Shown piece by piece: positions 1 through 9,510 of a DNA stretch of 64,000 nt. Position 1 is the stretch's first letter. Each line of letters begins with the position of its first letter. Source of the stretch: Gracilariopsis chorda (Eukaryota > Rhodophyta > Florideophyceae > Gracilariales > Gracilariaceae); contig NBIV01000213.1 in NCBI GenBank assembly GCA_003194525.1, positions 52,866 through 116,865 on the forward strand, in the 5' to 3' direction. Position numbers and translations under genes: made by a program. Below the pieces are notes generated by a model. It saw only the letters and a list, made by a program, of their open reading frames with translations. It did no database searches and was not told the DNA's origin.

Positions 1-1
1 A

Positions 2-412
2 CGGCCTGGATGGACTGACACCCGCCCTGCGATTCGCTTCTCCCATACTCGGAATAATAATCCGCGTGTCGCGGTATTGGCTCTCATTTGCCACCTTTGT
101 TATGCCCATGGCCATACCTCACCTCAGTGTATTTGTTCACTGAAGAATATGGCCAAGTTAGTGGCAAATTATGAGGCCCTCACTCCCGAGGAGAAACGTT
201 CCGTCCCGACGGCTTCCTACCTCCGTGCTAAAACGGACTTTTCCCACGCCCTACCACAGACCCCGCGTGCGCGGCAAGCTTCATACACCCCGATTCGGGA
301 TATCACGCAACCATCCGTTGCAACCCCCGCTTATGCGGATAGAAACCCCCGTCAACGGGATGAAGCACTCGTTGTCGAGGAAACCAACCCACCGCCGAAG
401 GCGGAAAACTAA
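2..412 (+). CDS. gag: Gypsy-1 gag, C-terminal part
   Basis: The reading frame is already open at base 2, so the true start lies upstream. The product binds RNA in the virus-like particle. Near base 90-130 it encodes a classical zinc knuckle, C-x2-C-x4-H-x4-C (CHLCYAHGHTSPQC). The rest is a basic, proline-rich tail of the sort seen after gag knuckles. It ends at TAA 410-412. The pol frame, which is -1 relative to gag, has no stop from base 364 onward, so the frames overlap by about 49 nt; a -1 frameshift joining them is possible but no classical slippery heptamer is present. Confidence 0.8.
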   Translation, partial: RPGWTDTRPAIRFSHTRNNNPRVAVLALICHLCYAHGHTSPQCICSLKNMAKLVANYEALTPEEKRSVPTASYLRAKTDFSHALPQTPRARQASYTPIRDITQPSVATPAYADRNPRQRDEALVVEETNPPPKAEN

Positions 413-3400
413 CTGAGGGAGTCTCCCCTTTGGGAGAGACGTCCTCAAGAACGAGGCTGTTGGCGCCCGAGGCGTCCTTGCCTCGCTCCCCGGTGAAAGT
501 CCTCTCGAAGAAAGACACCGCTGACGCGGACTCTGCGCACCTCGGTGTGTTGCATCGCCCGTGGATACGGAGTAAAAATCCCCGGATTCCCGGTAGAGTC
601 TTGGTCTTGGCCAAGCGCAATTATAAGGTCTATGCCGACCTTGGCCTTGATCCCCAGTTTATGGTGAGGTTTCTCACCGTCCTGGATACAGGTGCAGGCC
701 CCAACTTTGTTGTGGAATCATTGTTACACACACTTATGCGGTCTCGTATCCGCTCTGACGCGGTCCCCGACATTTCGGATGCGAACAACAATCCGTTACA
801 AACGGTGGGCACAGTGGACCTCGTCGTGAGACTTGGTACCTCTGTGGTGAAGTTGGACTTCATCGTTTGCCGTTCATTGGCAGCACCAGTCATACTGGGA
901 TGTGATTACTGCGACAGATTTGTCGACGCAATCAGGCCCCGCCTCAGGCGTGTAGAACTTGACGACGGATCGTCGGTTCCGATTGTTCGCCGCCCGCTAA
1001 AGCGGTCATCTCGGAAACAAGTTCCGCTCTCTGCTGCGCAGGAACCACCGCCCGCGTCCCGGCAGTCCACCAAGCTCCGCGTCGCTGCCTCGGTTTCTAT
1101 ACCGGCTGAGTCCCAAGTCTGGGTGCAGGTAAATTCCCGTCAACACGGTCTTCGGGTTATACAACCCCTCGCCTCGTTGTACGAGAAATCACAGCTGGCG
1201 CTGGCTAATGGAATTGTCTCCATTTCCCCGGGTGTTCCTTTCCGGATATTGGTTGCCAACCTTGGCAAACACCCCCAGTATCTGGGAAAACACCAAGTAA
1301 TTGGGAGTGTAACCCCCCATCCTATGGGAATGCTGCCAACAAAGATGACAGCCGCCGATGTACTCGGAGTTACTACCTCTTCTGAGGAGTTCTCCCCGCT
1401 GTTTGAAGACGTCAAGTCTAAGGAGGGGAAGGAAACCGTTACTTCAGCGTCGAACATACCGAGTAACTCGGAATTGCGAACCACACCTGTTCCACAGGAC
1501 AATGCTCCATCGAGCAACGACCGGATTGATCCGGAAAAAGCACTTGAAGCGCTGGACGTCAGCCACGTGCCAGAGTCGCACCGCGACAAACTCCGTACCA
1601 TGTTACGGGAATTCACCACAATGTGGGATGGCTCGCTTGGCGAGATTAACGCAACGGAACACCGGATCGATTTAATCCCCGGTGCGCGACCGGTTGCACA
1701 ACCCCCTTACAGGGCAGGTCCGAAAGCTCGGGAAGAGGCGCAGTCCCAAGTGGACAAGATTCTCCGCGCAGGTGTGATTGAGCCCGCTCAATCACCCCGG
1801 GCATTATCAGTTGTACTGGCTTTAAAGGCCGACGGAACCTGGAGGTTCTGTGTCGACTACCGCCGGCTCAATGCCATGACCGTTAGGGACACGTACCCTA
1901 TCCCTCGTATGGAAGAGTGTATTGACTCCCTCGGAGACGCCACCGTGTTCACGGCCCTTGATGCCAATTGGGGATATTGGCAAGTACCTGTCAGACAGGA
2001 GGATCGCGACAAAACCGCATTTACCTGCCACACAGGAACGTACCGCTTCAAGCGGATGCCATTTGGGTTAACCAATGCCCCCGCCACCTTTCAGCGTGCA
2101 GCAGATATTCTACTCAACCGCTTTAAGTGGCGGAGCTGTCTGGTCTACCTTGATGTTATTACCATCTTCTCCAACTCGTTGGACGACCATCTCACTCACG
2201 TCCGAGACGTGCTGACCGTACTTCGCGATGTGAGAATTACCCTCAACTTGAAGAAATGCGAGTTTTTCACAGATACTGTGAAGTATCTGGGTCACATTAT
2301 CCGTTCTGGACGGTTAGCGATCGAGAAAGCTCGAGTCAAATCCCTCGTCGAGGCGAAAGAACCCCGTACTCAAACGGAACTGCGCTCCTTTTTGGGGCTG
2401 GTCAACGTCTACCGACGGTTTATCCCAAACTTTTCGGATATTGCGGCGCCCCTAAACGCGTTGTTGCGAAAGGGGAACCCCTCAAAACTGGGAACATTTA
2501 CGCCCGAGCAATCGGAAGCTTTTAACTCCTTGAAGGAGGCTGTCACATCAGCACCAATCCTACATCTCCCAAAACTTGGGTTGCCATACTCCGTAGATAT
2601 GGACTCGAGCGACTACCAAGTCGGGTGTGCTCTTTTTCAAACCACCCCCGAGGGGGAACGACATCCAATTGGTTATTGGTCGCGCTCGCTCAATGTTCAT
2701 GAGCGGAACTACTCCGTATCGGAGAAAGAGTGCCTCACCGTCGTATGGGCGATGACCACTCTGCGCCCCTACCTTATGGGAGTTCACTTCACCGTTTACA
2801 CGGATCATTCCTCATTGAGGTGGTTATTGAATATCTCCGACCCGTCGGGACGCCTCATGCGCTGGAGACTCCGCCTCGCGGAATATGACTTTCAAGTCAT
2901 TTATAAAAAGGGTGCGCAGAACACCCAGGCCGACACTTTGTCGCGGTTACCCACAAGTGGGGAAGCACTCCCAACGGAGGATGATGAAGTCCCATGTTTC
3001 ATGGCCATAGACACGGATGATCCGGAATGTGCCGTCGAGGCTGGGCCAGAAAACTGGGACGAGGATGCTGATTTTGACGAACTACTCGCATCGCGAGATG
3101 AATGTGAGAACCCGTTACCGCGAAACTTTGTACCGGTATCACCGGAAGAAATGATACGAAAACAATTCGGCGACCCATTCTGTACGAGGATTCGTGCCCG
3201 TCTTAACGGTGGTGAAGATCTCCCTTTCGGGGTATACGACAAAGGCTACCTCGTAAGGAAGGTCGAAGCCCGCTCACAGATTGTGGTACCTCATTCCCTG
3301 CAGTCGCGTGTGTTACATCCATCACACTACGCCCCCATTGGAGGTCACCCAGGTGGGAGGAAACTCTACCTAACCCTGCGAAGGGATTTCTATTGGCCCG

Positions 3401-6138
3401 CAATGGCGGTGGATTGCTACGCAACTGTGCGGTTCTGTAGCGAATGCGCGAAGAATGGCGTCAAGCTCCGCAAGAATGCGAAGAAGATGAAACTATTCCC
3501 CGCAAGGGCGCCACTCGAGTTTATCGCAATTGATCTTCTCGGACCCCTACTCACCACAAAACGTGGAAACAAGTTTCTACTTGTCATCACCGACCGCTTT
3601 TCTAAGCTGGTGCGGACTGTCCCTCTTCGGAGGATAACCGTTCTCACGGTGGCCCAGGCTCTGGTGAGGCACTAGATTTTTGTCTACGGTCCCCCTGTGG
3701 AGGTGCTCTCCGATAACTGGAAACAGTTCGTGAGCAAGTTCTTCCAGGATGTTTTTCGCATCCTGGATGTCAAGAACTTGTTCACGACTACCTACCACCC
3801 CCAGTGTAATGGGCAAGTTGAACGGTTTAACCGGATGTTACTCGCGGCGTTACGTTCCTACGTCGCTGACCACCCAAAGAATTGGTATCTCTACGCTGAT
3901 GCGGTAACCTACGCGTACAATACGCAGGTACACCGGACTACCGGAGTTTCGCCATTCGAGTTGGTTCTATCTAGAACACCCCCGCCTGTGGCGCTCGAAC
4001 CCCAAGCTACCTTGGACAATTTCCCATCTGTGGGTATCTACCGGCAGCAATGGAAGCAATGGCTTTCCAAGCTGGTCCCCGCTGCGCGGAGGTCTATGGT
4101 ACGGGCCCAAGCCGCTTACAAGCGGGATTCTGCCGCTCGCTTGCAAGGAAAACCGTCCCCGATTCGGGCGAATAACTACATCTTCATCAGGAAGGAGTAC
4201 TACAACCCGGAACGGGAGAAGCGCCATAAACTCTCGCCTGTGGCGGATGGACCATTCAAGGTCATCTCTGTGAACACCGACACTGTCGTGGTAGAGATGG
4301 GCGACACGCACGAACGGATTTCCCGTGATCGTGTTGTCCTTGCCCCTCCTCCCTCGTCAGAGGTAGTCCTGGATCCAGGCAACCCCGTTTCTACGGACTC
4401 TGCAACACCGGAATCATCCGGGAGTACTAGGCCTACGGTACTACCACACCACAGCCGGGGACTCTCAGACCTACCGACCCTGTCGGATTCACCGGCTCAG
4501 CCGGGTAATTCGGGCCTCTCAGCGCCCGCTCCTACCACGCCCGCCCCATTGGCGCGCATTTATACCCGCCAAGCGGTGAATGTTTTCCCTTATCCCGCCG
4601 CTCCGTCTAAGGAGGGGGAGGAGAACACTCGTTTTCGAGGAACGATATCGCCGTCGCAACGGGAAACACATCGTAACATACGGAACACTGACCGTGGAGC
4701 ACGGAGTATGTCACGCGACACTAATCCCCCCTTCCCGGACAGTGCTGTGCAACAGGAACCAGACGCGCAGGCCCCGCAAAAGCGGCAAATACACCGTTTG
4801 TCACGAGAAAACGAGAAGCCTCCCTCCAATACCGCAGCAGCGGAAATGCGATCGCCCAATCCATCCCCGGAGGCATCGCCACAAACGCGGAACATGTACC
4901 GTGCTACACAGGAAGTTGAAGTGCAACTACCGCACACCCCTGTCAGGGAAGGATCCCCGATAAGGGAGTATGGTGACGATTGCCCCCAATCCCCTGAGCA
5001 GGGCGATGCCTCGAAGCCGCCGTTGGCGGAAGTCCCCGCATAAGCGGTTCAATCAGGTCGATCAGACCCGCGCCTTGCGGAGAAGAGGCGCCCAGATACA
5101 CCAGCGCCGCTGGGAATTCCCCACACCGAACCTGGGGAAAAAGGCAGCCAAGCCGCAGCAGAAGCTTCGGGCTCTGGCCCGCAAGCACTGGAAACGCCTC
5201 CCGTCGTCGACGGAATTGAAGCCCCCGTTCCGGGCAATAATTTGCGCCACCTCCCGCAACGCTGCGGGGAAGAACCGAGGAACTCGGAAAAATCGCACGC
5301 CATCGCACGCTCGAAACCGGTCATACCAGACGCTGCTCCTCCACATGGAGACGGTGCACCACACTTAGCGGCCAAGCCCCTAAAAAGGGTGTCATCGGCA
5401 CCTGCCCGGCACCCCCCAAAGGGACATTTTGACTAAAATACCGGTGTACCGGAGTTAGCCCCAGGCAACCTGTCAGTAGCTGGGGACACCACGGCATCGC
5501 CGGAACGTATGGTGCAGAACGCTCATGCGCCTGGCAGAGAGGCGGTTTGCCACCCAATCACCGTGTCGCACGGGACCCCGCAGGGGATTGTGGAAATGCC
5601 GATTCCGCAGGAGCGGTCATCTTCCCGCAAACTAGCGGTTCGTGAGCTCAACCGCGAAGGCGGAACCCAAGTCCCCCGCCGACTGGCGGCTCGCCCGCAA
5701 TACCGCGAAAGCGGAAATGAACCTGCCCCAATGGGGAATGACTTGCCGGTGAAAACCGTGGCACCACACACCCTCTTGAGGGATATCTTCCCGCATGAGC
5801 AGCGGCCGCTATCACAGCGCACGGCAACGCCGGAGTTATCGCCGAACACCCTGCTAAGGGACATTATACCGCACAGCGGGCAGCCCCCACAAGGAAGTAC
5901 AACCACCACCCGGCACGGCCGGCAGGTCTACGAACGAGTGTTTGTAGTAGACCGACTTGTCGGACACACCTGGGACCAGGATGGTATTCTACAATACCGC
6001 GTCCGCTGGTACGGGTACGAACCCAGTGGAGATACGTGGGAGCCAATGCAACACCTCCCATGGTCGCAGGTCCTGCGATACCACCGTCAAACGGGAACTG
6101 CAGCCCCCGCCACGCTGGTTAATGCCCAAGTTGGGTAA
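364..6138 (+). pseudogene. pol: Gypsy-1 pol polyprotein with chromodomain, three in-frame stops
   Basis: One reading frame runs from base 364 to TAA 6136-6138, broken by TAG 3673-3675, TAA 5041-5043 and TAA 5434-5436. Domains in order: aspartic protease (DTGA, D codon 685-687); RT about 1690-2320; RNase H about 2580-2960; integrase HHCC zinc finger about 3310-3460; integrase core about 3515-3860; a proline-rich tail of several hundred codons; chromodomain about 5920-6100 ending in a WEP motif. The RT motif normally Y-L-D-D is YLDV, with GTT at 2155-2157 replacing the second catalytic Asp. The first stop falls inside the integrase core. No ATG sits at the start of the frame; a frameshift from gag is the likely entry. 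Confidence 0.9.
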
Positions 6139-6329
6139 CATTGCCACGCGAGCGGAGAGCGATAGGAAAGGATAACAAGGCAGGGTCCGTCGAAGACGGG
6201 GAACTTAACCGAGAAGCACAGTTCTAAACGGGAAAGTTTATTCAAGGGAGCACCTAGCTCCCCACAATACTACACTACACTAACTGGCATAGCCAGGGAA
6301 AGAAGAACCAGGAAACTGGACTAGAGGTT
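6139..6329. other. Spacer between Gypsy-1 pol and the antisense ORF
   Basis: About 190 bases separating two convergent reading frames. Nothing recognisable is seen here. A shared polyadenylation region for the two strands would be expected in such a spot but I see no clear signal. Confidence 0.4.
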
Positions 6330-8115
6330 TTACTCACCCCCATCGTCCGGGGCGTAACCAACAGCCAGGCGGTAGGCCAACGCGTCCGCCATGGTGGTGA
6401 CATCCCCCGATACCTCGGCAGCGCTCAGACCGGCACCCCGGAGAAAACGTGCGATGATCTCGTTTTCATTCGCCGTCACCCCGCTGGGGATAGAAGGTCC
6501 GGCACTTGCCGCCGAAGGGTCAGCAGCCGGCTCGGCCGGAGATACCCCCTCTGGGAAAGCTTCCGCGCTAGCGCCGGTTTCCTCTACGTCCATCTCCCCG
6601 GGTTCTTCCGGTTCGTTATCCACCATTGGTTCATCCCCGCCGTATGCGCGCTAGTAGTCGGCAGAATCGACGTACCCCACCGGGTGGTCTTCCGGCACAT
6701 GCCGGGGCGTATGGCGAAGCTCGCGCGCCTCCTCGGAGGAAATTTCCTGGATCTCCCAGGGGTCGAAGTAGATAAAATCCCCCGCAAGGGCGGTGTTTCT
6801 ACCGAGTCCCGGACCACCGGTGTTACCGCTGCCGCCATCCAGACGACCGCTTTGCTCCAGCGGGACCTCACTCCAGCTAACTCTGTCGATGTACCCAAGT
6901 AATTGGAGGACCTCTTCATTGTTTGCCTGGCCCCCAAGGGGGATGCAAAGATCCAGGTTTCGGATCGCTGCCCGCACACGCGGTTGAAGGAACCAGAGAC
7001 GATACTGGTCGTACGCCTCGTTGAGGATATAAGCCGCAGTGCAGGCCGGCCACTCCGTAATCACTACGGACCACAACCCCGACCGGGAATTCTGCATGAG
7101 CAGCGAGCCGAGGTACGTAAGTACCGGCGGGAGTTCTATGTAGCACCCCCGGCAGGCTTCATGGAAGCGCCACCACTCCGGGAGTGCTATATACCGACCT
7201 AGTCGGTGAGGCGGCGCAATCCGCTCTATCTCCACGTTCGGATACGGGATAAAATACCCGAATCGAGATCGCCAACGCCGCTCGTAGCGGATGAAGTCTT
7301 GGAGAAAGTTGGACCGTTATTGCCGGGGAAGGTACCTGAACTCCGCCCGAATAATCGGTCGCTCCCAGCAAAGGGCTTCTTGCCGCGCTGCGGGGAAATT
7401 CCTCCAAGCGAGGGTCTCGAGGCGGAACAGGTTCTCGCCGTACCCAATCTCCCCGCGAGTGCGTAAGTAGCTAACGTCAAAGCCAAACTCCGGTGGGACC
7501 GGTACATCGAATGGAGCCCGGCTCTGCCGTTGGTACGCCATGCGCGTCAACGTGGTCTGCGCCGCAGCGACGGTCTCGCCCGAATTTCTTCGGAGGTGGT
7601 GACGCGGAATCGCAATCCGGTGACGCCAATCCCACGATGTGGTGACTGCTCTGGGCAGATCCCCCGGAAGGGTGTCTGAGCCATCCGCATAAGCGGTGAC
7701 CAATCCCTCATTGAGGACAGCGACCGGGTGAAACCACGGGGCAAGGCGCAGGCGCGACGCGTGATTCCGATTCATCGGGTTGAGCCCCACCAGGGTGTTG
7801 TAGGTTGGCCAGCTGGACACCGGAGTGGTTCCGGAGGACCACCGAAGGTGGTAGTGCGAAGGGATGGTCAGCTGCAGCAGCCATATTCCCCGGTTGTACC
7901 GGATGTCGATCGCCCTGAGGCAGGGGAACTGACCCGAAACCGGTGGTGTATCCCCCGAGAAGTCTCGGAGGTTGGCTGTGGTTGTTGATTTTGTTGTCGT
8001 CGTTCATTTCTCCCTTGTCGAGGGTGGCTGTTGCTGTCGTTTGTGCGCTTGGTGACTCTGGTGCAGAGGGATTTACCGGAGAACTGGAGACAGAGCACGC
8101 GCTTTTATCACCCAT
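6330..8115 (-). pseudogene. Antisense ORF of Gypsy-1, unknown function, broken
   Basis: On the minus strand a single frame is open from 8003 down to 6330 except for TAA at 7317-7319 and TAG at 6651-6653; the sequence reads as coding straight through both stops. An ATG at 8113-8115 opens a different frame; joining it needs one frameshift near 7970-8005, in an AAC/ACG-rich stretch. The restored length would be roughly 595 codons. The middle is rich in Trp, Tyr and Arg, like a structural or nucleic-acid-binding protein; the last ~100 residues are acidic. I do not recognise the family. Antisense genes between pol and the 3' LTR are known in some plant Ty3 elements (Grande type). Confidence 0.65.
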
Positions 8116-8158
8116 TTTCGTCTGGGAATCCTCCGCGTCCGCGGTCGTTTTCCCGTCT

Positions 8159-8171
8159 TAGGGGGGGGATA
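8159..8171 (+). promoter_or_regulatory. Polypurine tract of Gypsy-1
   Basis: A run of G residues followed by ATA sits immediately before the TG that opens the 3' LTR. This is the position and composition expected of the plus-strand primer of reverse transcription. Confidence 0.75.
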
Positions 8172-8996
8172 TGAAGTGCAACGCCCTCAGGGAGGGATTC
8201 TTGGTACTTGAACGCTTTCCCGATATTATCGGTTGTGTAGTGTGTATATGAACTACGCCCCACAATGGTGGGCATGGACACGTGGGACACGGTTTTGGGT
8301 CAATTGGCGGTTGGCCAAAGTAGTGGATGTTGCCACGAAATGTGGAGTATTTTAGTTAATATTATTTATTATTTTCACACCCATTTCTGGGAAGCTAGTA
8401 CTTAGTGCGACGGGGCCTTGCCGTCGCACCAGTAAACCTTCCCCAACAAGGGACCCCAACCTGGGTAATTGGCTAGTTGTTGCCGCTTGCGCGCGTACTC
8501 TACTCCTCCTTGGAGGGAAACGCCGTAAACCACGGGACATCTAACCCCCTTGCACATCTAAAGAAGCCCATCCTTGGGAGTATAATCGTTCCAATCATAT
8601 TGGTGTTTCGCCCTGTTTAGGGAGTCCTGTCCACCGGCATTGCCGTATCTTTTCGTCGCTCTCGCGACTCACATCGTCCTCTCTTCCCCCTCTTGGCCCT
8701 TCCTTTTCCCCCTTTTTAGGGTAGCACCTCCCGCTATCCGCGGCCCTCGTGTGCGCATCCACCCACACGCCCCCACTTACGTGGAAACATACCTCTACTG
8801 AGGATCACACCCCGCTCACGCGGATACCGATTCTTCGCCTTCACCTCCCTGCGCGAGTTGCGACAGGTGTCCCTGGTCTTACAAACCGGCTTCGCCGTGA
8901 CACCTCTGGGAGGGCTCTACCCAACTGGGTTCACCTCGTGAGAGGAAGATCCCGAACGTCTTTCGGTGTTTTTCCCCTTTGGGGCATTGCACCACA
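8172..8996 (+). repeat. Gypsy-1 3' LTR
   Basis: The repeat begins TGAAGTGCAACGCC and ends GCATTGCACCACA, giving the TG...CA ends of an LTR. Its limits are fixed by comparison with the inverted solo copy at 38139-38946, which has a clean 5-bp target duplication. Length is 825 bp against 808 bp in the solo copy. The flanking target duplication cannot be checked because the 5' LTR is outside the window. Confidence 0.9.
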
Positions 8997-9049
8997 ATAT
9001 TGAGAAGCAGTACTGCACGTTCAATAGGTTCAATAAGACCAATGTGTCT

Positions 9050-9510
9050 GTGCAAGAGAATTTAGGCAGGTAATGAGTAAGAGCAAATAAAAACTTGTGA
9101 TGTATCCCGGAAATTTTGAAAGACTTTCATGTACCATGATTCCACAAAGGTGTGCCGTGCCCTATATATACCAACCACTTGAACCCCATTGGTAGCGTAC
9201 GTTGGCACGGTCGCATCTTCTCTATTTATTGTGGTCTGAAACCACCCATGCGTTGAAGATCTTGTTGCAGAGTTCCTGGGAGATGTCCGAGGGGTATAGG
9301 GGTCATAGGGAACAAGTAAGCAAGATGGGCAAGCAGGCAGATGTTATAAAACATGTCAGCAACATTCAGGATGAACCTGGAAGAGCATGTGTCGTATGTT
9401 GAACAGAAAGAGCCGCATTTCTTGAGTTTGGCAAGCACATGCGGTGGGTCAGGCATGGACAGATTCAAAACCCTGGGCCCACAGATTAACTTGTTTCTCT
9501 AAAGTATCGT
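9050..9510 (-). pseudogene. Relic of PAT-like RT
   Basis: Read on the minus strand, this stretch aligns with the RT of the PAT-like element at 58.3-60.6 kb. ICGPRVLNLSMPDPPHV here matches ISWPRVQNICIPHSPHV there, FILNVADMFYNI matches FFLDISNMFHNI, and LPMGFKWLVYIGH matches LPIGFKWSVFIGH. It starts just past the Gypsy-1 LTR and needs at least one frame change. A TAG lies upstream of the first conserved block. It is a remnant of the RT palm. No recombinase or terminal repeats are recognisable around it. Confidence 0.75.

Larger units (their letters stand above)
1..8996 (+). mobile_element. Gypsy-1: chromodomain Ty3/gypsy retrotransposon, 5' end outside the window
   Basis: Order on the plus strand: end of gag with a zinc knuckle, protease, RT, RNase H, integrase, long proline-rich tail, chromodomain, an antisense ORF region, polypurine tract and 3' LTR. 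The protease-RT-RNase H-integrase order marks Ty3/gypsy, and the terminal chromodomain marks a chromovirus. The 5' LTR and most of gag lie upstream of base 1, so the element exceeds 9 kb. Its LTR matches the solo LTR at 38139-38946. In-frame stops and an altered RT active site show it is dead. Base composition is richer in G+C than most of the window, with many short hairpins. Confidence 0.93.

Noticed and set aside
1140..1619. Open frame of 159 codons antisense to Gypsy-1 pol
   Set aside because: Lies within a region clearly coding on the plus strand and has no protein-like pattern; a shadow frame.
6391..6654. Plus-strand frame opposite the antisense ORF
   Set aside because: Mirror of the acidic end of the antisense ORF, with no independent support.
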